From contig NZ_FOMK01000003.1 in NCBI RefSeq assembly GCF_900112615.1, forward strand, positions 434,001 to 498,000: a stretch of 64,000 bases of DNA. Reading direction: 5' to 3'. Under the pieces are notes generated by a model. It ran no database searches. It was given only the letters and a program-made list of their open reading frames with translations, and was not told where the DNA came from. Position 1 is the first letter of the stretch. Each line of letters starts with the position of its first letter. Source of the DNA: Chitinophaga sp. CF118 (GTDB lineage: Bacteria > Bacteroidota > Bacteroidia > Chitinophagales > Chitinophagaceae). The translations under genes and the position numbers were made by a program. Of the stretch, positions 35,806-44,429 are shown piece after piece.

Positions 35806-36870
35806 ATGTATTTACCTGACCTTCTTTATGACTTTACTTTTCTCCTGGGCCTCATTATTCTTTTGGTGGTGGCAATGACATATGTACACCTTTTCTCTCA
35901 AGAAAAAAGATTTCGTATTAGCCAGCATATACAAAACTATGCGGATTTATGGCTAAGCCAGGCATTGGCGGATAACATATCAGCTATTCCCGTCCTTAAA
36001 TTACCTCCGGAACTATCTCGATATATGAAAAAAAAGATCAACCGGCAGATTGTAATTGACCAGCTAGTGACCGCCAAAAAAAACCTGATGGGCGATGCCG
36101 CAAAAAATATCATCAGTTTATATAAGCAGCTCCACCTGGTGAATGATTCCTTCAGTAAACTGAATAGTCGAAAATGGTATAAAATAGCGCTTGGTATTCA
36201 GGAACTGTATATAATGGAGCAGCGGGAAGCATTACAGCTGATAGAAAAATATGCCGGTCACAAAAATGAGTTGGTGAGAACCGAAGTGCAAATAGCACTG
36301 GTGAACCTCCTGGGATTCAATGGCCTGCATTTCCTCGACGGACTTTCAAGTCCGATCAGTAGCTGGCAGCAAGCCAGGCTATTAGAAGAGTTGCGTCCTA
36401 TGGACATGTGTGATATGCCACGGTTAAACTTATGGTTACATTCCCACAATAAAGATGTAATAATGTTCGCTTTAAAGTTAGTAGAAGTGTACTATGAGGC
36501 AGAAGCATATGAGGCAGTATTAACATGCCTGCGGCATCCTGATGAAGGAGTAAGAAGACAGGCGGTAAACTCGATAGCCAGAATGGCGAAAGTATCAATA
36601 ATTGCTGTTTTAATCGCCCAATACAAATGTGAATCCCCACGTAATAAGAAGAATATACTTTTTCACCTGGAGGGTATAGCCACTGATAGCGAACTTACCT
36701 TCCTGTTAACGGAACTAAAAGAAGAAAAGAATACTGCAAGGCTCGATGTGGCCAGGGTTATTGCAATGGCATACCCTAATGGACTGCAATTGCTTGCGGA
36801 AAAAGCAAACGAAACGCCGTTACTATACGGGAATATCTACCTTCATATAAAAAGAGAACTAACACTATGA
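35806..36870 (+). CDS. Membrane-anchored HEAT-repeat protein
   Basis: The 354-residue protein has one N-terminal transmembrane helix (about 9-29), after which it is cytoplasmic and alpha-helical. HEAT-type helical repeats can be seen from about residue 140, for example LIEKYAGHKNELVRTEVQIALVN and CLRHPDEGVRRQAVNSIARMAK. HEAT solenoids serve as protein-binding scaffolds. Its stop codon overlaps the start of the glycosyltransferase gene by 4 nt (ATGA), which implies coupled translation and a shared complex. It may link the receivers to the synthase; this is inference. Confidence 0.85.
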   Translation: MYLPDLLYDFTFLLGLIILLVVAMTYVHLFSQEKRFRISQHIQNYADLWLSQALADNISAIPVLKLPPELSRYMKKKINRQIVIDQLVTAKKNLMGDAAKNIISLYKQLHLVNDSFSKLNSRKWYKIALGIQELYIMEQREALQLIEKYAGHKNELVRTEVQIALVNLLGFNGLHFLDGLSSPISSWQQARLLEELRPMDMCDMPRLNLWLHSHNKDVIMFALKLVEVYYEAEAYEAVLTCLRHPDEGVRRQAVNSIARMAKVSIIAVLIAQYKCESPRNKKNILFHLEGIATDSELTFLLTELKEEKNTARLDVARVIAMAYPNGLQLLAEKANETPLLYGNIYLHIKRELTL

Positions 36871-38276
36871 ACTGGATAATGATAATGTTGTATATTTTCA
36901 ATTCAGGTATTTTTCTGTATTCTGTGATACTGGTATTCCTCTATGTATTTATTGCCCTATATGCCAGAGGTAGCACCAGGAACTATACGCGTAATAATAG
37001 TTTTACTGATTACCGCCTGTTGGCCATTTCCCAGTATGCGCCCAGCATCAGTATATTGGCTCCAGCCTATAATGAAGATGCTTCAATTGTTGAAAATGTA
37101 CGCTCTCTCCTTTCACTCTACTATAATAATCTGGAAGTGATCGTCATTAACGATGGCAGCAGAGACGAGAGTCTGCAAAAGCTGATTACTTCGTATGAGT
37201 TGATAAAAACAGACTATTTCATATATAATAAGCTACCTAGCAAAACAGTAAAAGGGGTGTATAGAAGCCTTAACAGCGCCTATCGCAAACTAATTGTTGT
37301 GGATAAGTTCAATGGAGGGAAAGCTGATGCACTTAATTGCGGCATCAATATTTCTAAGAACGATTATATTATCTGTATAGATGTGGACTGCATTATGGAG
37401 GAGGATGCTGTTTTAAAAATGGTCAAACCTTTCATGGAAGACACTGGCCCAAGAGTAATCGCCTCCGGTGGTGTGATACGGTTGGCTAACTCCTGCACAA
37501 TTAGAGATGGCAGATTGGAAAAAGTATATTTACCGAAAAACTATTGGGCCCGGATGCAGGCATTGGAATATATACGTGCCTTTTTACTGGGGCGTATGGC
37601 CTGGACCAGATTAAACGGCTTACTGATTATATCCGGTGCTTTTGGCGCTTTTGATAAAGAGATAGTAATAAAATCCGGAGGCTATTATTGTAACACTGTG
37701 GGAGAAGATATGGAACTGGTTGTGCGGATGCGCCGATACATGCAGGAATCCGGCATCCCCTATGTGGTACAATATATACCAGATCCGCTTTGCTGGACCG
37801 AAGCACCGGCCTCCGCCAAAGTATTAAAACGGCAAAGAAACCGGTGGACACGTGGTACAATTGAAACACTTATCAGGCATAGAAAAATGTTCTTTAACCC
37901 CCACTATCGTTTGCTGGGGATGGTCAGCTATCCCTATTGGTTTTTCTTTGAAATGTTGGCCCCCCTCGTGGAAACAATGGGCTTTACAGTCTTCCTCATA
38001 ATGACTGTAACAGGTGTGATCAACTGGCACCTGTTTTTAGGGTTGCTGCTTTTTATTATCACTTTCGGCTACATGAACTCTGCATTTGCGATTTATATGG
38101 AAGTTACCAGCTACAACCAGTATAATCGACCTAAAGATATAACAAAGCTTCTGTTCACAGCGCTTACAGAACCATTTGTTTTTCATCCGTTCATCATTTG
38201 GTCAGCCTTGCTTGGATATATAGACATTATTAGAAGAAAGAAAACATGGGGAGAGATGCTCCATAAAGGATTTTAA
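36867..38276 (+). CDS. Processive family 2 glycosyltransferase (PgaC/BcsA-like)
   Basis: The 469-residue protein has an N-terminal membrane helix (about 5-32), a cytoplasmic GT-A domain and three or four C-terminal helices. Family motifs are complete: Asp in VINDGSRD (95-100), DVD at 172-174, the acceptor-site GED (Asp281), and QRNRW (323-327), the QxxRW signature of processive synthases. It would build a beta-linked polysaccharide such as poly-GlcNAc, hyaluronan-like polymer or cellulose and move it across the membrane. The polymer is not identifiable. There is no PilZ domain, so c-di-GMP control inside this protein is not evident. Confidence 0.92.
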   Translation: MNWIMIMLYIFNSGIFLYSVILVFLYVFIALYARGSTRNYTRNNSFTDYRLLAISQYAPSISILAPAYNEDASIVENVRSLLSLYYNNLEVIVINDGSRDESLQKLITSYELIKTDYFIYNKLPSKTVKGVYRSLNSAYRKLIVVDKFNGGKADALNCGINISKNDYIICIDVDCIMEEDAVLKMVKPFMEDTGPRVIASGGVIRLANSCTIRDGRLEKVYLPKNYWARMQALEYIRAFLLGRMAWTRLNGLLIISGAFGAFDKEIVIKSGGYYCNTVGEDMELVVRMRRYMQESGIPYVVQYIPDPLCWTEAPASAKVLKRQRNRWTRGTIETLIRHRKMFFNPHYRLLGMVSYPYWFFFEMLAPLVETMGFTVFLIMTVTGVINWHLFLGLLLFIITFGYMNSAFAIYMEVTSYNQYNRPKDITKLLFTALTEPFVFHPFIIWSALLGYIDIIRRKKTWGEMLHKGF

Positions 38277-38445
38277 AATCAACAGATTTCCACCCTAACA
38301 CTGTTTTATATCATATCTTTTTTTGTTTAAAGCCCTTTACTTCAGCGGATTTCTTCTTCCAACCAGGGTAAACCAATTGAAAGCCTCATACAGTTTTCAA
38401 ATTGATTTTGTTTCCTGGTAGAACAGGCATTAACGAGTATTGTCA

Positions 38446-39015
38446 TCAAACTTCGTCTAGAATACGAAAACAATACCTGCTATTCACAATTACCCAGGTT
38501 ACTTCATACTTTTTGTACTCCGTCCCTCCGAGCATATAAATATAAAGCCGCCGTTTGTCTTTCGAATAGAATGCTTTGAAATATGGGGAAAAGATTAGCT
38601 CTCGCTTACCTCTACTTGTAAAGTTGCAGGAATTGGACTGTGATAATCCATCGAATGCATCTTTAGGGAATCTGACCCAAAAGTGAGAATGTGTAACAAG
38701 AAAAATAGAGTCTAATGTCTTATCAGGAATTGCACCTTTAAAGTATAAATGAATATACGTACTCCAGATGCTTAAATGGACCATATCATCCTTACAAATA
38801 CTAACAGGTACTTCAGTTAATTGTGCCTTATATTGCGGGGCTGTCTGGCTTAAGGAGTTGCCTTTCATAGTGAAGGAGGCGACTTCATACTTTATTAAGC
38901 TATCGGACAGTTCTGCCAAACGCTGAGTGCCGCCTTTTGCATTGGGTAAAACCTCCTGTCCCAGGCAAATTTGGCCAATTAGAAGTATTGTCAGTATATG
39001 TCCTAATCGTTTCAT
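38446..39015 (-). CDS. Exported protein of unknown function
   Basis: The 189-residue protein has a signal peptide ending at CLGQ (about residue 20). The mature part is beta-rich with tyrosine-rich strands near the C-terminus (YIYMLGGTEYKKYEVTWV). No family is recognised and no lipobox is seen; a cysteine at residue 17 is inside the signal, with Gly-Gln after it. It stands alone, convergent with the glycosyltransferase gene. Confidence 0.6.
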   Translation of the reverse strand: MKRLGHILTILLIGQICLGQEVLPNAKGGTQRLAELSDSLIKYEVASFTMKGNSLSQTAPQYKAQLTEVPVSICKDDMVHLSIWSTYIHLYFKGAIPDKTLDSIFLVTHSHFWVRFPKDAFDGLSQSNSCNFTSRGKRELIFSPYFKAFYSKDKRRLYIYMLGGTEYKKYEVTWVIVNSRYCFRILDEV

Positions 39016-39124
39016 GCTTATGGTTCTTCTTTAAATATAATAATTATGATATTATTATTTGAGAAGGGCATATAGAACAGTCCTGTATTACAACCTTATT
39101 TCTCGTTTTAAATCCTTTACCATC

Positions 39125-40903
39125 CTATATGATTTGCATTTGTTCCATTAAATAAACGGCGCTCATCTTCTGGCAAATACCTTCTTTTAATTTATAATCA
39201 AAATGAAGCTGTTTGTTATCTATTTCTACTTCAAAACATTGATTGCGCAGATAACCTGAGTATTCCAGCACCATCTCACTGATTGTGAGGTCATGGGTAG
39301 CAATGATGCCATATACTTTATATCTGGCCAGCTTTCGTATCAGGCTACTGGTACCACGGTGTTTGTCATTTGAGTTAGTTCCGCGCAAGATCTCATCCAG
39401 GATCACAAATGTGAGCTTTTGTGTTTCCACCTGATCAATAATTCTCCTCAGCCTTCTTAATTCAGCAAAGAACAGTGATTCGCTGTTTTGTAAAGAATCG
39501 TTGATCTTCATGCTTACAAAAATGTCGAAAGGGTATAAGGTACAGGAAGTGGCGCAAATAGGGGCTCCCATTCTGGCAAGTAACAGGTTTACACCGATAG
39601 TGCGAAGAAAAGTGCTCTTGCCGGACATATTGGATCCTGTAAGAATGGTAAACTGACCACTTTGAAAGCTAACATTATTATATACACGTTTATCTTCCCT
39701 TATAAGCGGATGTCCGGCGTCTTTCATTTCCAGTATAGCAGTGTCGCTTATTGCAGGAAATGTGAAACTGTTGTTATTATAATAAAAATTAGCCAATGAG
39801 TTCAGGCTATCCCAGGTGGAAATTACTTCCATCCATAACGGAACATTTCTGGCATAGCGGGACCTCCATTTTTCCAGGGAAAGCATTGTATGTAATGCAT
39901 CCAGCAGTAAACCGTTCATGAGTAAACTGCCAATTATGTTTTGCTGTGAATCAAATTTATTTAGTACGCGGGCCAGCTGACTGATTGCTTTCCCTGCAGA
40001 TATCTTATCCGTAAAGATGCTTTGTCTGAGTGATTGCAGTCGTGCTGCTTTAAAGTTTTCCGTTTCAATGGTCTTTAGCAGATGACTGTAAGTGTTGAGT
40101 ATTTTGCTTACTCCTTCCAGTCCCAGGTATTCCTTCCGGAAACGTTTGATGTTAAGACCTACCAGTAAGAGGTTCAGCAGGAATAAGGAAATGAAAATAA
40201 AATAATATTGCTTTTGTGTCATGAATATCATTCCTGCCAGCGACAAAATAGTTAGCGAAGGGAGCAGGTAAAACAATATGATGTTTATCTTCTTTTTCAG
40301 ATAGAATTGTGGGGCATTGAGCCAGTTGTTAAAACTTACACGGTCTTTCTCTGTGGAAACATGCAATCTGCCATAAGCTGTATAATCTTGTCGCCAGGAT
40401 ACATGATCTGCTAGTTCTGCTATTGCAGCCTGCTCTTCATGGATGCCTGCCGTTTGCTGATGCATGAAGCGCATGGCCAATGCTTGCTTACCGATTAGCG
40501 TACCGGTACGGTTAATGTGCTGAAATAGAGAACTGCTACCGAAAATATCCAGATCAAAAGTATAAGGATGTTCAGGATCAATAAACTCTTCACCTGCTTC
40601 AAAATTCAATGTGCCATTTTTTACGTAGGCGATTTCATCTTTATTGATCTTTATCAGAACTTGCAGATGCCGGAGGCGCTCCTCATTCTTGCCATATAAT
40701 CTGACCAGGAACAAAAATAATATCAGAAATATACCTGCAATTGCAAGAAACAGATATTGGTCATTCTTGAAATAATAATAAAAACCAGTACTACTTATTA
40801 CTATGGACAACAAACGGCTAATACTGATAAGGCGTTGTTTTTTTTGAACTACCAGCAGTCTTTCCTGATACCTGATATGGAGATCGTCGTATGATTGTAT
40901 CAT
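39125..40903 (-). CDS. Membrane-linked MutS-family ATPase
   Basis: The 592-residue protein lacks the mismatch-recognition domains of MutS. It has the MutS lever/core region and the ABC-type ATPase: Walker A TGSNMSGKST near residue 420 and Walker B FVILDEILRGTN, followed by the TTHD-like ATHDLTI switch. It also has two hydrophobic pairs, near residues 30-70 and 205-250, that look like transmembrane hairpins, which classical MutS proteins do not have. This combination is seen in a Bacteroidota-specific branch of MutS-like proteins. The function is not established. Confidence 0.87.
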   Translation of the reverse strand: MIQSYDDLHIRYQERLLVVQKKQRLISISRLLSIVISSTGFYYYFKNDQYLFLAIAGIFLILFLFLVRLYGKNEERLRHLQVLIKINKDEIAYVKNGTLNFEAGEEFIDPEHPYTFDLDIFGSSSLFQHINRTGTLIGKQALAMRFMHQQTAGIHEEQAAIAELADHVSWRQDYTAYGRLHVSTEKDRVSFNNWLNAPQFYLKKKINIILFYLLPSLTILSLAGMIFMTQKQYYFIFISLFLLNLLLVGLNIKRFRKEYLGLEGVSKILNTYSHLLKTIETENFKAARLQSLRQSIFTDKISAGKAISQLARVLNKFDSQQNIIGSLLMNGLLLDALHTMLSLEKWRSRYARNVPLWMEVISTWDSLNSLANFYYNNNSFTFPAISDTAILEMKDAGHPLIREDKRVYNNVSFQSGQFTILTGSNMSGKSTFLRTIGVNLLLARMGAPICATSCTLYPFDIFVSMKINDSLQNSESLFFAELRRLRRIIDQVETQKLTFVILDEILRGTNSNDKHRGTSSLIRKLARYKVYGIIATHDLTISEMVLEYSGYLRNQCFEVEIDNKQLHFDYKLKEGICQKMSAVYLMEQMQII

Positions 40904-40989
40904 ATTTATGGTTAAAGTACAATGATTATTAAAGGATAATAAATTTACAGGTTAAATACGTACTGGTAAAATTTCTTTGAGCATGTCTC

Positions 40990-42120
40990 TTATCCGCCAA
41001 ATAAGAATCGTATGAACCGGACGCGCAGAATGATAAATTGATAGATCAATAGTGAGAAGGTATAAGATACAATCGTCAATATCAGAAATTTGACAAAAGA
41101 GGGCATATTCCATTGTACAACAAAATAAGCTGCACAAAGTAATATAGTCTGATGCAGGATATATACAGACAGAAATGCTTTTGATGTATACTGCAGTATA
41201 GTGTTGTTATTGTTCAGATAGTAATGGGCATAACCTACAATTGCAAGTATCCAGCACCAGGCATTAAAACCTCGCCAGGTATCCAGCCATCGTAAAATAT
41301 ATGCTGGTTGCTGGTAAGGAGAAAAGGTACCGGCTATATAAGGTATGTAATATAATAAAGCACCGGTTAACCCAAGTAACAATGCTAGTTTGCGACAGTG
41401 CAGCATAGCGTCCTGCAGGTAAGCGGAACGCATAATAATATATCCGTACAAAAACAAAACACTCAGATGCAGAACATTCGCCCAGTCACTTACCAGATTC
41501 TGATTGCCGAATGGAAAATAAGCACGGAGAAAATACTCTATGAGCATAAGGGGCAAGGCCCATAAGATCAAAAGATATGGCGCTTTTTGCATGTACCTGA
41601 ATCCTTCCTGCAGTATGTGCGGCCGGTTTTTGATATAAACACATATTGGAAGGAGTAATAGCGATAAAACAAAAAGATATGCTATGTACCAGAGTTGTGC
41701 CCAGTTAAGATTACCTACGGGATACACACCGTCAAATAAATGACTGTAAAAATCAAGATAACCAGGTGTTATCTGTTGCTTTTGGAGACGTTCTACATAT
41801 ACCTGCGGTGGAATAATGACCAGCATACCAAATAATAATGGAATAAACAGACGCGTTATGCGTGACAAGATAAATTGCCCGGTAGTACGGTTACGCAATG
41901 AAAATAATACTGCCGCTCCTGAAATAAATGCCAGTATCGAAAAATACCACATCCCTATCATTTCATTAAAAATGTTATAACCTGTATGGGTAGATAAGTT
42001 TTTGATACCAAAATGTGCAGGGCCAAAAATCATTGCAGCATGATAAGGTACCAGCAGAGAGATACAGAGTACCTTTATCCAGTCAAGATAGTAGTAACGT
42101 TGGTTAGCAGATGTTTGCAT
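40990..42120 (-). CDS. Acyltransferase family 3 membrane protein
   Basis: The start is placed at the ATG at 42120 (MQTSANQRYYYLDWIKV), giving 376 residues; the frame opens 12 codons earlier at 42156. About ten transmembrane helices are seen. The N-terminus has the YLDWIKVLCISLLVPYHAAMIF pattern of the Acyl_transf_3 family, with the conserved histidine in PYHA. Members acylate exopolysaccharide, peptidoglycan or lipid sugars. The substrate is unknown; the nearby glycosyltransferase on the other strand is a possible source. Confidence 0.87.
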   Translation of the reverse strand: MQTSANQRYYYLDWIKVLCISLLVPYHAAMIFGPAHFGIKNLSTHTGYNIFNEMIGMWYFSILAFISGAAVLFSLRNRTTGQFILSRITRLFIPLLFGMLVIIPPQVYVERLQKQQITPGYLDFYSHLFDGVYPVGNLNWAQLWYIAYLFVLSLLLLPICVYIKNRPHILQEGFRYMQKAPYLLILWALPLMLIEYFLRAYFPFGNQNLVSDWANVLHLSVLFLYGYIIMRSAYLQDAMLHCRKLALLLGLTGALLYYIPYIAGTFSPYQQPAYILRWLDTWRGFNAWCWILAIVGYAHYYLNNNNTILQYTSKAFLSVYILHQTILLCAAYFVVQWNMPSFVKFLILTIVSYTFSLLIYQFIILRVRFIRFLFGG

Positions 42121-42381
42121 AAATAATGTGTTTTTAAATAGGGTATAATTGATCATGCATTAACCGTTCATCATTTAGATAAAGCAGTAATGTCAAAAAT
42201 GAATTGAAAATTTTCTGGAGAAGTTTCTATAAAATAGCTGTGATTCAAAGTTTTTAGGGTTATATGGGTTAATGGTTATTAATAATTGTGTCCGAAGATA
42301 AAAAAAACTCGAATTAAAAAAAATGATGTTTTGGAATATTTTACTATTTTAGTATTCAAGTTAACAACGTCATTATCCTTT

Positions 42382-42389
42382 TAAATTTG
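42382..42389 (+). promoter_or_regulatory. Candidate -7 promoter box before the biosynthetic cluster
   Basis: TAAATTTG is an exact TAnnTTTG box 33 nt before the start of the hypothetical gene at 42422. No TTG at the usual distance is seen. Confidence 0.4.
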
Positions 42390-42421
42390 ATTACCCGACC
42401 CTCAAAAATAATGTTATCCTG

Positions 42422-43105
42422 ATGTTGACCACTATTCTGATCTCAATTATTTGCAGTAGTATCTGCAGTTTCCTCATCGGCAGGATTTATCTAAACAGGC
42501 TTTATGCCTCTTCAAACTCCGGACACCGGCAGGCTGCTATTATTCTGGCAACCAAAGAAATACTGGCCGATGCGGGAGAAAGACCTACTGTATTTCCTAA
42601 TGCTCTGCTGAAAAGACATCGTCATTCACTGGGAGCATTATTGCAACGTATGCTGCATGCATATGGTGTAGACGATGTTCCGGCAACAATGGCTCCACGG
42701 CTTACCAACGAAGGTGATACTGATATATGGTCCTTTTATGAAGAAAACATCCGGCCCGTTAAAGAAGACATGAATAATAATTCTTTCATCGGCTGGCTCT
42801 CCTTTGTACATAATGTAAAATTAATGACCACTCTATGGGATATATGTCATATAAGTGAGGACATTATTACTAATATTGCTGTCATTGAAGCGATCTCAGT
42901 AGAAAGAAACCTGCCATTGCCTTATACTTTACAAGATGAATTGCTTGAACTTTCTTCTCTTGCTGAGAATGATTATGGACACTATTTTACACAACTTAAA
43001 CAGCAGTATGCCCAGCTGGAGCATAAGTGGAGACGATGGCTGAAACTGAATGGACTGGAAGCTTCTGAAATTGCATTGCCTGCTGCAAAGATTAATTTTC
43101 GCTAA
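42422..43105 (+). CDS. Hypothetical membrane-anchored protein
   Basis: The 227-residue protein has an N-terminal hydrophobic helix (about 3-24) and a helical cytoplasmic or periplasmic remainder, rich in acidic and aromatic residues, with no recognised motif. It precedes the desaturase and the megasynthase genes on the same strand and may belong to their cluster. I cannot assign a function. Confidence 0.6.
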   Translation: MLTTILISIICSSICSFLIGRIYLNRLYASSNSGHRQAAIILATKEILADAGERPTVFPNALLKRHRHSLGALLQRMLHAYGVDDVPATMAPRLTNEGDTDIWSFYEENIRPVKEDMNNNSFIGWLSFVHNVKLMTTLWDICHISEDIITNIAVIEAISVERNLPLPYTLQDELLELSSLAENDYGHYFTQLKQQYAQLEHKWRRWLKLNGLEASEIALPAAKINFR

Positions 43106-43137
43106 ACATATTGATTACGCCAACGTCATAAGTAAGT

Positions 43138-43187
43138 TGATTTGTAACCTGAAGATTGTAACCCGGATTAGTGATTTGTAACCTGAA
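43138..43187 (+). repeat. Direct repeats upstream of the desaturase gene
   Basis: TGATTTGTAACCTGAA occurs exactly at 43138-43153 and 43172-43187. The core TTGTAACC appears a third time at 43156. The three cores start at 43142, 43156 and 43176. This may be a regulator-binding array for the biosynthetic genes. Confidence 0.6.
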
Positions 43188-43257
43188 ACGTTGAGCCCCA
43201 GTAATATACTGTTCGTAATTCAATAATACCCATAACACTCAAATACCATTACCCAAC

Positions 43258-44349
43258 ATGAAGAAGATCCGATTTCTCCATGGGACACATTCTGATTTTA
43301 GCCGGGAATTAGACAAACGTGTAAAGGCCTACTTCAGAGAAAATAATTTGTCTCCCTACGCAAATACAGAAATGATTTTTGTATCCGTTCTGTTCACCCT
43401 GCTTTATCTGGGCGCTTATGCTCTTATCATCAGCAATCGTTTTTCGCCTGGGTATATGTTATTATTTACTGTAGTAATGGGAATTACTTCTCCCAGTATA
43501 TTCCTGAACCTGGCACATACAGCAGGACATAAAGCATTCAGCCGCAGTAAAAGAATAAACAAATTGCTCCTTAACTCACTCGAACTGATAGGTATGAACG
43601 CATACATCTTTGAATACCTTCATAATAGAGTGCATCATAGCTTTACCAGTATTGAAGGCGCTGATGTGATCGTGGAAGAGCTGTCACTGATAAGATTATC
43701 AGAGAATCAGCCTTATCAGAAAATACATAGCCGTCAGGTATGGTATGCTCCATTCCTTTATATGCTCTTTAGTATCATCCTGGTTTTTTCCATGGATTTT
43801 CAATTGTTTAAAAGGAAGCGGATGGGAAATATCTTTCCTGTTAATCATCCCCGCAAAGCATATATCTCACTGTATATATTTAAACTCTTTTATGTACTAT
43901 ATACGCTTGTTATACCCATGATAGTATTGAGTGTAGCATGGTGGCAGGTATTGCTGGCGTTTCTGATGATGCATGCTATCAGTAGTTTCTTCTTTGCCTG
44001 TGTTGGTGTACTTAATCATCAGATAGATGAATCTTTGTTTCCTTCTTTTGATGAAGAAGGATATATACATGATTTTCAGAAAAATCATGAACTGGCTGTT
44101 ACAATTGATTTTTCTCCCGATAGTAAACTTGCCACTTATTTTTTTGGTGGATTTAATACACATGTGGCGCACCACTTGTTTCCCGAAATATGTCATTGTC
44201 ACTATCCGGTAGTCACACGAATTATACAGCAAACAGCGGCAGAATACGGACTCTCTTATAAATCCTTTACACTTTGGGGGGCAATCCGGTCTCATATGCG
44301 GTATCTTAAACGATTGTCCGTTCCTCCGTCAGTACAAACGGCTCACTAG
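43258..44349 (+). CDS. Membrane fatty acid desaturase
   Basis: The 363-residue protein has two pairs of hydrophobic helices and the three histidine boxes of di-iron acyl-lipid or acyl-CoA desaturases: HTAGH near residue 87, HNRVHH near 121 and HVAHH near 302. The pattern resembles linoleoyl-CoA and DesA3-type desaturases. It lies 80 nt before the megasynthase gene whose first domain is a fatty acyl-AMP ligase, so it probably introduces a double bond into the lipid starter or its donor. Confidence 0.88.
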   Translation: MKKIRFLHGTHSDFSRELDKRVKAYFRENNLSPYANTEMIFVSVLFTLLYLGAYALIISNRFSPGYMLLFTVVMGITSPSIFLNLAHTAGHKAFSRSKRINKLLLNSLELIGMNAYIFEYLHNRVHHSFTSIEGADVIVEELSLIRLSENQPYQKIHSRQVWYAPFLYMLFSIILVFSMDFQLFKRKRMGNIFPVNHPRKAYISLYIFKLFYVLYTLVIPMIVLSVAWWQVLLAFLMMHAISSFFFACVGVLNHQIDESLFPSFDEEGYIHDFQKNHELAVTIDFSPDSKLATYFFGGFNTHVAHHLFPEICHCHYPVVTRIIQQTAAEYGLSYKSFTLWGAIRSHMRYLKRLSVPPSVQTAH

Positions 44350-44429
44350 AAACCATAGCCTGATAACTGCATTTACATTAAACAGAATCTTGTTATTGAA
44401 TAAATAACCAGCAGATAAAATCTTTTGCT

